A DNA stretch of 64,000 bases from Limosilactobacillus reuteri (GTDB taxonomy: Bacteria > Bacillota > Bacilli > Lactobacillales > Lactobacillaceae), in the NCBI RefSeq assembly GCF_003072625.1, contig NZ_CP027805.1, positions 247,001-311,000 on the forward strand, read 5' to 3'. Shown here in pieces: positions 29,035-37,705 of this stretch. A program made the translations under genes and the position numbers. The number at the start of each line of letters is the position of its first letter. Within the stretch, counting starts at the first letter, position 1. The notes below the pieces were generated by a model, which had not been told where the DNA came from, ran no database searches, and saw only the letters and a list, made by a program, of their open reading frames with translations.

Positions 29035-29691
29035 ATGGCAATCACAGTTTACTTTGTCCGGCATGGTGAGACCTACTTTAACCGGTTTGCCCGCTTGCAA
29101 GGATGGTCAGATACCCCGCTTACAGAAAAGGGCAAGATGAATGCTAAAAAGATCGGCCAAGTTTTAGCAGATTTAAGGATCGATTATCTTTTCTCCAGTG
29201 ATTTAAAACGAGCGGTTGATACGGCACGGCTTTTAATTGCGGATCACCCAACTGCGAAAATGAAAGAACCAATTCAAAAGGAATTCTTCCGCGAGGTATT
29301 TTATGGATCTTTTGAAGGCCATAGTAATGAGGAAAGGGCCATCTGGGCAAGCTATCTTGAAGGCAAGCGATTTAGGCGTATCGGTGAATTAGTTGATGAA
29401 TTTGGCGTTGAAAAAGCGCATGACCTGCTGAAAGCTGCCGATCCAGCCCACCTTGCAGAAGATAGTAATGAGTTAAATACTCGTATAGAGCAGGCAATTG
29501 CCTTTTTACAAAGCTTACCTGACGGAAGTAATGTGGTCGTAGTAGCTCATGGATCGATCATCCAATATATTGCGGGGATGTATGGCGAATCTGGATATAA
29601 GTATGAAAACTTACATAACGGCGCGCTGATGAAGGTCCAGCTAACAGCTAGGGACGTTGAAATTACCGGATACAATCAATTTAAACTATAA
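29035..29691 (+). CDS. Histidine phosphatase family protein
   Basis: A 218-residue phosphatase or mutase of the phosphoglycerate-mutase superfamily. The catalytic RHGET sits near residue 8, and the second His lies in VVVVAHGSIIQY near residue 167. Members include cofactor-dependent mutases and sugar-phosphate phosphatases; the short non-mutase spacing suggests a phosphatase. I chose ATG 29035 with GGAGG seven bases upstream. It is last in the ppsA-to-phosphatase cluster and ends in a hairpin shared with the convergent gene. Confidence 0.88.
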   Translation: MAITVYFVRHGETYFNRFARLQGWSDTPLTEKGKMNAKKIGQVLADLRIDYLFSSDLKRAVDTARLLIADHPTAKMKEPIQKEFFREVFYGSFEGHSNEERAIWASYLEGKRFRRIGELVDEFGVEKAHDLLKAADPAHLAEDSNELNTRIEQAIAFLQSLPDGSNVVVVAHGSIIQYIAGMYGESGYKYENLHNGALMKVQLTARDVEITGYNQFKL

Positions 29692-29727
29692 AAAGAGGCA
29701 AGAAATTATTTTCCAAACCTCTTTTAT
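29690..29727. terminator. Convergent terminator
   Basis: AAAAGAGG (29690-29697) pairs with CCTCTTTT (29718-29725), giving U-tracts on both strands. Confidence 0.7.
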
Positions 29728-30191
29728 TATGAAAATTCTTTAGTAATTTTATCCAGCCATAATGGCAATGTCTCGTTTAGGCTATTGTAAGTATCTTCAA
29801 AGCGGTGAGTATACCAAGGATCGGGAATTTCTTGATCCTCTTTACCGGGAATTACTTCATATGCTAAATGGACTTTATCACGATCTTGTGCTGGTGCAAT
29901 GCGTTGCAAGTTGTACTTGTTCATATTATCCATGCAGATGATGTAATCAGCCCACTCGAAGTCTTGTCGTGTAATTGGGCGTGAGATTAAGCCATCCGTT
30001 GATAACCCGTGCGCGTGCATTGTCTTTGCAGCACCGGGGTGGGGACCATTTCCTTCTTCTTCGTTACTTGTTCCAGCAGAATCAACATTGATTTTGCCAT
30101 TTAATCCTGCCTCATCAACCATTTGCTTAAACATTGCCTCGGCCATTGGTGACCGACAAATATTTCCTAAGCAGACAAATAAAACGTTCAT
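29727..30191 (-). CDS. Low-molecular-weight protein-tyrosine phosphatase
   Basis: A 154-residue cytoplasmic phosphatase. The P-loop CLGNICRS lies at residues 7-14 (Cys-x5-Arg-Ser), and the general acid Asp is in EIPDPWYT near residue 123. In Gram-positives such enzymes reverse tyrosine phosphorylation, for example in exopolysaccharide control or stress; no kinase gene is nearby. The ATG is preceded on its strand by GAGGTGA. It faces the upstream histidine phosphatase gene and is divergent from lemA. Confidence 0.93.
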   Translation of the reverse strand: MNVLFVCLGNICRSPMAEAMFKQMVDEAGLNGKINVDSAGTSNEEEGNGPHPGAAKTMHAHGLSTDGLISRPITRQDFEWADYIICMDNMNKYNLQRIAPAQDRDKVHLAYEVIPGKEDQEIPDPWYTHRFEDTYNSLNETLPLWLDKITKEFS

Positions 30192-30321
30192 GTAATCACC
30201 TCATTTATACTTCTATCATACCGAAAAAGATAATATTTTGCTAAAATATTCGGTAATCCTAACACTATCCTTAAGTTTTTGGTAAAATTAAGGACAAATA
30301 TTTTTTAGAGGAGGAACAAAA

Positions 30322-30891
30322 ATGACCCTTATTATTGTAATTGTTATCATTGTCTTGTTGATTGCTATTTATGCAGGACTTTATAACGGTTTGATTCAAT
30401 TGCGGACACACGCACAAGAATCATGGAGTCAAATTGATGTTCAATTACAACGACGTAACGACTTGATCCCTAACTTAATTTCAACAGTCAAGGGCTATAG
30501 CAAGTATGAAGCCGGGACCTTGGAAAAGGTAACAAAGCTGCGGACAGAATTAAACAGTATTCCAGACAGCGATCATGCTAAAAAAATGGAAGTTTCCAAT
30601 GAATTAACGGGAACTTTACGGACATTATTTGCCGTCGCTGAAAATTATCCAGACTTAAAAGCAAGTGCTGAATACCAAAAATTAATGGAAGAATTAACCA
30701 ATACTGAAAATAAGATTGCCTACTCACGGCAGCTTTACAACAGTACTGTGGCTGCTTTAGATGCTAAGATTCAATCTTTCCCAAGCAATATTGTGGCTAA
30801 AATTCATCACTTCCAACAAATGGATTACTTACAAGTGCCAGAAGAAGCCAAGGCTGTGCCAAAAGTTTCATTTGATGATTTAGGTGATTAA
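30322..30891 (+). CDS. lemA: LemA family protein
   Basis: A 189-residue protein with an N-terminal membrane segment (residues about 2-22) and a helical-bundle domain, typical of LemA. Conserved stretches are [32 protein letters not shown] and [16 protein letters not shown]. Its function is unresolved, but in many Firmicutes it is paired with htpX, as here (2-base gap), suggesting a shared role in membrane protein quality control. It starts with ATG behind AGAGGAGGAA. Confidence 0.93.
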   Translation: MTLIIVIVIIVLLIAIYAGLYNGLIQLRTHAQESWSQIDVQLQRRNDLIPNLISTVKGYSKYEAGTLEKVTKLRTELNSIPDSDHAKKMEVSNELTGTLRTLFAVAENYPDLKASAEYQKLMEELTNTENKIAYSRQLYNSTVAALDAKIQSFPSNIVAKIHHFQQMDYLQVPEEAKAVPKVSFDDLGD

Positions 30892-30893
30892 GC

Positions 30894-31790
30894 ATGTTAT
30901 ATCAGCAAATTGCCCGTAATAAACGAAAAACAATTTTGGTGATGTTTGGGTTCTTTGTATTGCTTGCTTTAATTGGGGCCGCGATTGGCTATTTATTTGC
31001 GCGGACAGCGATTGGCGGCATGATCATTGCGGCGATTATTGCGGTGATCTATATGTCCGTGACCATTGGTCAATCGACTGATGTAGTGATGCGGATGAAT
31101 AACGCGACAGAGGTACGATCCGCGAGTGATGCGCCAGAACTTTGGCATATTGTTGAAGATATGGCCTTAGTTGCACGGGTACCGATGCCTAAAGTCTATA
31201 TCATCCATGACCCAAGTCCCAATGCTTTTGCGACTGGTAATGATCCTGAGCATGCTGCTGTGGCCGCTACTACTGGGTTGATGAAAAAAATGAATCGTGA
31301 GGAACTAGAAGGGGTAATTGCCCATGAAATGACTCACGTTCGAAATTATGATATCCGTCTGCAAACAATTGCGTTAGCCTTAGCATCTGCAATCGCAATG
31401 CTTGTCAATTTTGCGGGAAATTTCTGGTGGATTGGTGGTCGGAGCAGTAGTGATGACCGGGATAATCCATCAAGTGTTTTCGCAATCCTTGGTTCGATTC
31501 TCTTGATTATCTTAGCGCCATTAGCAGCAACCATTGCGCAGATGGCCCTTTCACGTAATCGGGAATACTTAGCCGATGCAGGTGCTGTTGAATTAACACG
31601 TAATCCACAAGGGATGATCAGTGCATTAGAAAAGCTAAAAACTGCCGTGCCAATGAAACATGTGGACCCAAGCAGTTCAGCTTTATATATTAGTGATCCA
31701 GAAAAGAACGCTAAGCACCATCCTTTTTCAAATCTATTTGACACCCACCCACCGCTAGATAAGCGAATTGAACGGTTGCGTCAAATGTAA
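30894..31790 (+). CDS. htpX: Membrane zinc metalloprotease HtpX
   Basis: A 298-residue M48-family protease of the cytoplasmic membrane that degrades misfolded membrane proteins. Two N-terminal membrane spans precede the catalytic motif [14 protein letters not shown] (HExxH near residue 143), followed by two more spans and the third ligand in [13 protein letters not shown]. The length is normal. It is the second gene of lemA-htpX. No CtsR or HrcA-type operator is evident upstream of lemA. Confidence 0.96.
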   Translation: MLYQQIARNKRKTILVMFGFFVLLALIGAAIGYLFARTAIGGMIIAAIIAVIYMSVTIGQSTDVVMRMNNATEVRSASDAPELWHIVEDMALVARVPMPKVYIIHDPSPNAFATGNDPEHAAVAATTGLMKKMNREELEGVIAHEMTHVRNYDIRLQTIALALASAIAMLVNFAGNFWWIGGRSSSDDRDNPSSVFAILGSILLIILAPLAATIAQMALSRNREYLADAGAVELTRNPQGMISALEKLKTAVPMKHVDPSSSALYISDPEKNAKHHPFSNLFDTHPPLDKRIERLRQM

Positions 31791-31802
31791 TAGAATTATA
31801 AA

Positions 31803-31852
31803 TGAGGTGAGACTGAGAAAAAACTTTTGCTTTTTCTCAGTCTCTGCTATTT
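31803..31852 (+). terminator. Terminator after htpX
   Basis: GAGACTGAGAAAAA and TTTTTCTCAGTCTC form a long hairpin. The wording closely matches the hairpin at 4601-4638, a recurrent terminator style in this genome. Confidence 0.8.
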
Positions 31853-31948
31853 TTACTCACGACTCATCGTTTTTAATCGCCTTATATCAGTGAGGGTGGT
31901 ATAATTAAAAAGCTAGACCAAAGTATCAAAAGAAGAGGTATCTTTTTC

Positions 31949-33328
31949 ATGAAAATGAAATTAGCGGAAATTGCCAAGGCGATCAACGCACAAAATGACA
32001 TTGAACAATGGAAGGACGTAGAAGTAACTAGTGTGTCATTTGACAGTCGACACTTAGATCAAGGGAGCTTATTTGTTCCGTTGCAAGGTGCCCAAGACGG
32101 CCACCAATACGTACCGAGTGCTTTTACCAATGGTGCAGTAGCTAGTTTATGGGCTAGTGACCATGAGATAACAGATCAGACGCACCCATTATTAGTTGTT
32201 AACGATCCATTAGTGGCTCTTCAACAACTAGGTAAGTACTACTTGCATAAGATTAATCCGATTGTCGTTGCGGTTACGGGAAGTAATGGTAAGACGACGA
32301 CTAAAGATATGATTGCGTCAATCTTAAGTACACAGTTTAATGTCACAAAGACATATGCTAATTTTAATAATGAGATTGGGGTTCCAGGAACGCTTCTTAA
32401 CATGGAGTCTAATACCGAAGCAGTGGTAGTTGAGATGGGCATGGATCGTTTTGGCCAGCTTGACTTCTTGAGTAAGCTTGTAAATCCTGACATTGCCGTT
32501 ATTACAATGATCGGGGAAGCACATATCGAATTCTTCGGGACTCGTGATAAGATTGCCGATGCAAAGATGGAAATTGCCCATGGCCTAAGGGAAGATGGAA
32601 CGCTAGTATTTAATGGGGATGAACCATTATTAGAGGAACGGGTAAAAGATCTTACCCAACGACAGATGCGCTTTGGTCGGCAACTAAGCAATAATTTGTA
32701 TGCAACAAGTGTCCACGATGAACCACGACAGTTATCATTTACCGTCAACGAATGGCCAGATGAAGAATTCACTATTCCAATGGTTGGTGAATACAATATT
32801 AATAATGCGTTAGCGGCTATGGAAGTGGGTAAGATTCTGCATATTACTCCCGCCCATATGAAGCAAGCGTTGGCAAACGTTGAATTAACGGAAAATCGTG
32901 CTGAATGGGTTAAAGGAAAGAATGGTGAACAGATCTTAAGTGATGTTTACAATTCAAACCCAACCGCTGCCAAAGAAGTCCTTAAAACAATCGCGGAAAC
33001 GCCAGTGGATGGTCGCCGAATTGCCGTATTAGGGGACATGCTGGAATTAGGGGATGCTGCGCCAAAGTTGCATGCTAGCTTAGCAGAAGAGATTGACCAC
33101 CAAAAGATTGCTAGTGTTTACCTTGTAGGCGAACAAATGAAAAATCTTAAAGATAAGTTGATCCAAGAAGGTTATCCAGCTGAAGATATCCATCATTATG
33201 CTGCCGGTGACCTTCAACAATTAATTGCTGATCTTACGGCTACTTTGACGGGTGAAGATATTGTTCTATTGAAAGCAAGCCATGGCATTCACCTAGAAGA
33301 AGTCTTGACGGCATTAAAAGCAGAATAG
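31949..33328 (+). CDS. murF: UDP-N-acetylmuramoyl-tripeptide--D-alanyl-D-alanine ligase
   Basis: Adds D-Ala-D-Ala to the cytoplasmic cell-wall precursor. The Mur-ligase ATP loop VVAVTGSNGKTTTKDM sits near residue 108, and further family motifs are NNEIGVPGTLL, VEMGMDRFGQL and SDVYNSNPTAAKEV. Length 459 is typical. The start has AGAAGAGGT upstream and it appears monocistronic with its own promoter, ending in a hairpin that lies directly before cshA. Confidence 0.96.
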   Translation: MKMKLAEIAKAINAQNDIEQWKDVEVTSVSFDSRHLDQGSLFVPLQGAQDGHQYVPSAFTNGAVASLWASDHEITDQTHPLLVVNDPLVALQQLGKYYLHKINPIVVAVTGSNGKTTTKDMIASILSTQFNVTKTYANFNNEIGVPGTLLNMESNTEAVVVEMGMDRFGQLDFLSKLVNPDIAVITMIGEAHIEFFGTRDKIADAKMEIAHGLREDGTLVFNGDEPLLEERVKDLTQRQMRFGRQLSNNLYATSVHDEPRQLSFTVNEWPDEEFTIPMVGEYNINNALAAMEVGKILHITPAHMKQALANVELTENRAEWVKGKNGEQILSDVYNSNPTAAKEVLKTIAETPVDGRRIAVLGDMLELGDAAPKLHASLAEEIDHQKIASVYLVGEQMKNLKDKLIQEGYPAEDIHHYAAGDLQQLIADLTATLTGEDIVLLKASHGIHLEEVLTALKAE

Positions 33329-33340
33329 TTAATATATTTG

Positions 33341-33386
33341 CCAGTCGATTACTGATGCTTATATCATGAATCGACTGGTCGTTTTT
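33341..33386 (+). terminator. Hairpin between murF and cshA (terminator or attenuator)
   Basis: CCAGTCGATT (33341-33350) pairs perfectly with AATCGACTGG (33369-33378), then TCGTTTTT. Only a ribosome site separates it from cshA, so there is no room for a promoter after it. A weak TTGACG/TTAATA pair lies upstream at 33305-33334. Confidence 0.75.
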
Positions 33387-33399
33387 AGGAGGAAAATTT

Positions 33400-34893
33400 T
33401 TGAAGTTTAGTGAATTAGGCTTATCAGAGAGCCTATTAAAAGCAATCAAACGGAGCGGATACGAAGAAGCAACACCAATCCAAGAACAAACGATTCCAAT
33501 GGTTCTTGAAGGTAAGGATGTTATTGGCCAGGCACAAACTGGGACTGGTAAGACGGCTGCTTTCGGATTGCCAATTATTGAAAACGTTGATACTGAAAAT
33601 CCAAATATTCAAGCAATTATCATTTCACCAACACGTGAATTAGCGATCCAGACCCAAGAAGAATTTTATCGTCTTGGTAAAGATAAGCATGTTCGCGTGC
33701 AAGTAGTATATGGTGGGGCAGATATTCGGCGCCAAATTAAGAGCTTGAAACAACACCCACAAATTCTCGTGGGAACTCCTGGACGGTTACGGGACCATAT
33801 TAACCGTCATACAGTTAAACTTGACCACATTAAGACCCTGGTTCTCGATGAGGCAGATGAAATGCTAAACATGGGATTCTTAGAAGATATTGAATCCATC
33901 ATCAAGGAAACACCGGATGATCGGCAAACATTGCTCTTCTCAGCAACCATGCCACCAGAAATCAAACGAATCGGGGTTCAATTTATGTCTGATCCGGAAA
34001 CTGTGCGGATCAAGGCCAAGGAATTGACTACTGACTTAGTTGATCAGTACTATGTTCGCGCCCGTGATTATGAAAAATTTGACATTATGACCCGCTTAAT
34101 TGATGTTCAGGATCCTGACTTAACAATTGTCTTTGGTCGGACAAAGCGACGGGTAGATGAATTGTCGAAGGGCTTGATTGCGCGTGGCTACAATGCAGCT
34201 GGTATCCATGGTGACCTTACTCAGGATAAGCGTTCTAAGATCATGTGGAAGTTTAAGAACAATGAACTTGATATCTTAGTTGCAACAGATGTGGCTGCCC
34301 GGGGCTTAGACATTTCCGGGGTTACGCATGTTTATAATTATGATATTCCATCTGACCCAGACAGCTATGTTCACCGGATTGGCCGAACAGGACGGGCCGG
34401 ACATCACGGGGTATCTTTAACCTTTGTGACTCCAAATGAGATGGATTACCTTCATGAGATTGAAAAATTAACCCGGGTACGGATGTTGCCACTCAAGCCA
34501 CCAACAGCTGAAGAGGCATTTAAGGGTCAAATAGCATCGGCCTTTAATGATATCGATGAATTAATCGCGCAGGATTCAACTGATCGTTATGAAGAAGCCG
34601 CTGAAAAGCTATTAGAAACTCATAATGCAACTGACCTAGTAGCAGCATTGTTAAATAACATGACGAAGGAAGCAGCGAGTGAGGTTCCCGTTAAGATTAC
34701 TCCTGAACGTCCCCTTCCACGACGTAACAAGCGGAATAACCGTAATGGCAACCGAAATAATGCGCATGGTGGCAACCACTACCGGCGTAAGAATTTCCGC
34801 CGTCACCAACATGGTGGTCACCGGAATGATAACCATGGAAAGAGCCATTCCAGTCGTCATTCATTTAATATTCGGAACCGGAAAGAAAATTAA
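33400..34893 (+). CDS. cshA: DEAD-box ATP-dependent RNA helicase CshA
   Basis: A 497-residue RNA helicase acting in ribosome assembly, mRNA decay and cold adaptation. All motifs are visible: Q-motif GYEEATPIQEQTIP, motif I AQTGTGKTAA, Ia PTRELAIQ, II DEADEM, III SAT, and VI HRIGRTGRAG. The C-terminal tail is rich in Arg, Asn, His and Gly, which should bind RNA. The start is TTG at 33400 behind AGGAGGAAAA. The murF-cshA order is conserved in Firmicutes. Expression must read through the hairpin just upstream. Confidence 0.96.
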   Translation: MKFSELGLSESLLKAIKRSGYEEATPIQEQTIPMVLEGKDVIGQAQTGTGKTAAFGLPIIENVDTENPNIQAIIISPTRELAIQTQEEFYRLGKDKHVRVQVVYGGADIRRQIKSLKQHPQILVGTPGRLRDHINRHTVKLDHIKTLVLDEADEMLNMGFLEDIESIIKETPDDRQTLLFSATMPPEIKRIGVQFMSDPETVRIKAKELTTDLVDQYYVRARDYEKFDIMTRLIDVQDPDLTIVFGRTKRRVDELSKGLIARGYNAAGIHGDLTQDKRSKIMWKFKNNELDILVATDVAARGLDISGVTHVYNYDIPSDPDSYVHRIGRTGRAGHHGVSLTFVTPNEMDYLHEIEKLTRVRMLPLKPPTAEEAFKGQIASAFNDIDELIAQDSTDRYEEAAEKLLETHNATDLVAALLNNMTKEAASEVPVKITPERPLPRRNKRNNRNGNRNNAHGGNHYRRKNFRRHQHGGHRNDNHGKSHSSRHSFNIRNRKEN

Positions 34894-34903
34894 ATTAACT
34901 ACG

Positions 34904-34938
34904 AAGTCTTTGGTTGAGAGTTGACCAAGGGCTTTTTT
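34904..34938 (+). terminator. Terminator after cshA
   Basis: CTTTGGTT pairs with ACCAAGGG around a GAGAGTTG loop, followed by TTTTTT. Confidence 0.85.
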
Positions 34939-34956
34939 TAATTCGCCGTTTGTAAA

Positions 34957-35982
34957 ATTAAGTTAGAAAAATAGAAAAGCCATTTGCGGTAGACTTTTGA
35001 ATACCCCTAAACAAAAGAAAGAAAACCACAAATGACTTACACCCATCTTACCACAAACGAGCTGACAATCATCGCCCGTTCTTTCGTGCAAAAGCTTAAA
35101 GCGTACCGAGTGGCCCAAATGATCAACCGTTGCGCCGAAACCGTTTATCGCGTTTATCGTTACCTGGAAACCGGTGCCTCAATTGCTGATTATCAAGATC
35201 ACTATATGCGCAATAAGCAACGTTGTGGCCGAAAACGTACTCAGTTGTCACTGGCTGAACTCACTTATATCAACGACAAAATTGCCCAGAGGTGGACGCC
35301 TGATACCATTATTGGGCGCGCTGAGCGCCCAATTAGTTGTAACCGGCCGGATGTTTGAACGTGGCCAGTTCGGCTTCGATGTCCGTTCGAGGTAAGCGGC
35401 ACCCGAATGGCTATGTCGAGCGCCGCGGGAAGGCTGGCCAATTGGGGCGAAGTATTCACGAGCGTGCCAAGGACTTTCCGCACTATGCCACTGAATTTGG
35501 GCACCTTGAAGCTGATACCGTCCAAGGCAAAAAGCACCAAGGGGCGGTAATGACCCTGACCGAACGCCAATCGAAGGTCGAAATTGTACTCAATGTGCAC
35601 GAAAAGACGGCTGATGCGATTAACCAACACTTAAGTCAGTGGCTTCGGAAATTCCCGCGGTACTTCTTCAAATCGATTACCTTTGACAACGGAAAAGAAT
35701 TCGCCGGCTAGCGCGAGATTGCCAATCAATTTGACCTTCACACTTACTTTGCCGAGGTTGGTGCTCCCAATCAACGAGGGCTGAACGAAAACAACAACGG
35801 TCTTTTACGCCGGGATGGCTTAACGAAACAGCTAGATTTCCGCAATCTTCCTGATGAATTGGTAACCCAACTGATGAGTAAGCGAAATAACCTGCCCCGT
35901 AAATCACTAGGCTATCGAACTCCATATGAAGTATTCATGTCTTACGTCACTGATGAGCAACTATTTTCTTTCTAACTTAAAT
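34957..35982 (+). mobile_element. Decayed IS30-family insertion sequence
   Basis: About 1.03 kb bounded by imperfect terminal repeats: AATTAAGTTAGAAA at the left end and its near reverse complement TTTCTAACTTAAATT at the right end. It contains one transposase gene with several lesions, so it is not autonomous. The right end is directly abutted by the IS3-family element. Confidence 0.8.
35032..35975 (+). pseudogene. IS30-family transposase, frameshifted
   Basis: IS30 transposases have an N-terminal HTH region and a DDE catalytic core. Here the N-terminal HTH part and GRKRTQLS...WTPDTIIGRAE read in one frame, then RMFERGQFGFDVRS continues in a second frame near 35345, and GKRHPNGYVERR in a third from near 35392. 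A TAG at 35709-35711 stands where Trp is expected. The DDE residues are still legible: Asp in EADTVQG, Asp in TFDNGKEF and Glu in QRGLNENNNGLLR. With at least two shifts and one stop it is inactive. Confidence 0.88.
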
Positions 35983-36030
35983 TGGTCCCCTGTCAATAAA
36001 ATAGACAATTTAAATAGAGACTTTTTTGTC

Positions 36031-36909
36031 CTATGCCACGACTAAATTTTGAATTTGAGTTTGATACTCATCTTCAAGTTGCTTTGGTGATTTGAATCCA
36101 CAATGACTGTGAATTCTAACTGTGTTGTAAAACGTTTCAATGTACTGAAAAACTAGTCGTTTAGCTTCGGAGTATGAATGGATTTTAAACCGATTTATCC
36201 ATTCACGCTTAATCAAGGCATGAAACGACTCAATGCAGGCATTATCCCAAGGATAAGCTTTCTTTGAATAGCTTAATGTCATGTTAGCTGTAACTTGATT
36301 GTAAGCTTCAGACGTAAACTGACTACCACGATCACTGTGCATGATTAATGGCTTGCTAATATGGCGACTGTGCTTAGTCTTTTCAATAAGTGGGATGACA
36401 TTCGATACCTCCAAGGTTTCAGATAAGTCCCAACCAATGATCCGTCGGGAGTACAAGTCCATAATACTGGTTAAATAAACGAATCCGTCATGAACTGGAA
36501 TATAAGTGGTGTCAATGCACCAAACGGCGTTTGGTCGCAATGGATTGAACTGCTCGTCTAAAATATTTATTAGCTGTTTATCAAACTTAGAATTGCGAGT
36601 GGTAGTCGTCCAAGGGGTTAGGTAAACGGCGTGAATGCCAAGGTCACGCATATACTTACCAACAGTTCGTTCAGCGATCTTATATCCTTTTGAGCGAAGT
36701 TCTTGGGTGATTTTGCCGGCACCGTAAATACAAAGGCTTTTGAGCCAAATTGCTTTAATTTCACCTTGAATAAACTTCTTCCGAAGCTTTCGCGGTGATT
36801 GGTGATTATGACGCTTTTCTCGTTGATAGTAACCACTTCTTGAGATTCCAACATAATCACACATACCATTGATGGAAGGGTGGGATTCCAAAGCGTGCTG
36901 AACGTCCAT
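36031..36909 (-). CDS. IS3-family transposase OrfB (DDE catalytic part)
   Basis: The 292-residue integrase-like part of the transposase. The N-terminal HTH_21 region (GISRSGYYQREKR) precedes the rve core with Asp in VWCIDTTYIP, Asp in IMHSDRGSQ and Glu in NACIESFHALIKRE. The frame stays open upstream of the ATG through EQVTTEKVYQE back to the A7 run that ends OrfA, and it is in the -1 frame relative to OrfA. It is therefore probably made as an OrfAB fusion by ribosomal frameshifting. No lesion was seen. Confidence 0.93.
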   Translation of the reverse strand: MDVQHALESHPSINGMCDYVGISRSGYYQREKRHNHQSPRKLRKKFIQGEIKAIWLKSLCIYGAGKITQELRSKGYKIAERTVGKYMRDLGIHAVYLTPWTTTTRNSKFDKQLINILDEQFNPLRPNAVWCIDTTYIPVHDGFVYLTSIMDLYSRRIIGWDLSETLEVSNVIPLIEKTKHSRHISKPLIMHSDRGSQFTSEAYNQVTANMTLSYSKKAYPWDNACIESFHALIKREWINRFKIHSYSEAKRLVFQYIETFYNTVRIHSHCGFKSPKQLEDEYQTQIQNLVVA

Positions 36910-36932
36910 TTCTTGGTATACCTTTTCGGTAG

Positions 36933-37235
36933 TTACTTGCTCAGAATCCCGATTGATTTTTTTAATACTTCGATCGCTCCTTCAGCGTCACGAAGTTGAC
37001 GCTTTAGTCGTGCAATCTCCTTGTCCTTATCGCTGGCAAAATTACCAGAGCCACGGCCAAACTCCCCAGTCTCAGTAAACAGCTTAATCCATTTATGTAA
37101 TGTACTAGCCCCAATACCTAGATTCTTACTTATTTCATTCATGGTCATGTGATCCTTGTTATCTAAGTAATACTGAACGGCCTGTTCCTTAAATTCCTTG
37201 TCATAACTGTGCTTCGTCATTATTTGATCCTCCAA
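36933..37235 (-). CDS. IS3-family transposase OrfA (HTH part)
   Basis: A 100-residue protein with the HTH_Tnp_1 domain (EFKEQAVQYYLDNKD, GIGASTLHKWIK) and a C-terminal leucine-zipper-like coiled coil (KDKEIARLKRQLRDAEGAIEVLKK). It binds the IS ends and regulates transposition. A run of seven A on the coding strand (complement of 36957-36963) lies nine codons from its stop and is a likely -1 slippery site feeding into OrfB. ATG at 37235; GAGGATCAAATA upstream. Confidence 0.92.
   Translation of the reverse strand: MEDQIMTKHSYDKEFKEQAVQYYLDNKDHMTMNEISKNLGIGASTLHKWIKLFTETGEFGRGSGNFASDKDKEIARLKRQLRDAEGAIEVLKKSIGILSK
36957..36963 (-). other. Candidate -1 frameshift slippery run A7
   Basis: The coding strand reads TTAAAAAAATC. 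Slipping back one base here moves from OrfA into the open OrfB frame (KKINRDSEQVTTEKVY), producing the fused transposase. Confidence 0.65.
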
Positions 37236-37302
37236 TTTACTTCCTTAATTATACTAAATCAGAGTCTCTATTTAACTTGTATACTTTTTATTCTAGGCCC
37301 AA

Positions 37303-37662
37303 ATTGACATTTCGGGTATGCAAAACTCAATGATGGTGACATCACAGAGTCTTGCTAACTTAGGAGCAGTCTTGGCAAATGATGGAATTAAACCTTGGGA
37401 TAATGAGCGTTTTATTAGCCATGAAGATAACGAGTTGGTAAAGAAATTGCTAACAACAGTTGGTTCGTTTGAAGAATCAAAAGAATACACAATTAAAATT
37501 GAACTCCCTATTAAAAGTGGTACTGGCGGCAGCTTATTGGCTTGTGCCCCGCAAAAATGTGGTATTGGTATTTTTAGTCCAGCTCTTGATCAACATGGCA
37601 ATAGTTTGGCAGGAATGAGTTTATTACAAGATGTTGTTGATCAATTAGAATTAGTAGTTTAA
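37303..37662 (+). pseudogene. glsA: Glutaminase, C-terminal remnant
   Basis: Glutaminase hydrolyses glutamine to glutamate and ammonia and supports acid tolerance in lactobacilli. Only about the last 120 of roughly 300 residues remain. Recognisable are SLANLGAVLANDG, ELPIKSGTGGSLLAC with the conserved Lys-Ser-Gly segment, and GIGIFSPALDQHGNS. The 5' two thirds, with the catalytic Ser-x-x-Lys, are gone, replaced by the IS elements. No glsA 5' fragment is found to the left of IS30, so the insertion was accompanied by a deletion. Confidence 0.88.
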
Positions 37663-37665
37663 TAA

Positions 37666-37703
37666 AAGCGAGACCCGAAGAAAATTCTTCAAGTCTCGCT
37701 TTT
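37666..37703. terminator. Convergent terminator (glsA remnant / dltD)
   Basis: AAAAGCGAGAC pairs with GTCTCGCTTTTT, with A/T runs on both sides. Confidence 0.8.
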
Positions 37704-37705
37704 TG

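Larger units (their letters stand above)
35983..37301 (-). mobile_element. IS3-family (IS150-like) insertion sequence, apparently intact
   Basis: A 1.3-kb element with two minus-strand ORFs. The ends are inverted repeats: TGGTCCCCTG...AAATAGAGAC on the left and the reverse complement TGGGCCTAGA...AAATAGAGAC on the right. AAT flanks both ends (35980-35982 and 37302-37304), fitting a 3-base target duplication typical of the IS3 family. It lies at the junction of the IS30 remnant and the glutaminase fragment. Confidence 0.88.

Noticed and set aside
32239-32796. 185-codon antisense frame in murF
   Set aside because: Entirely within the Mur ligase core with no ribosome site or recognisable protein features.
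35677-35925. Antisense frame in the IS30 remnant
   Set aside because: Opposite a recognisable transposase segment; shadow only.
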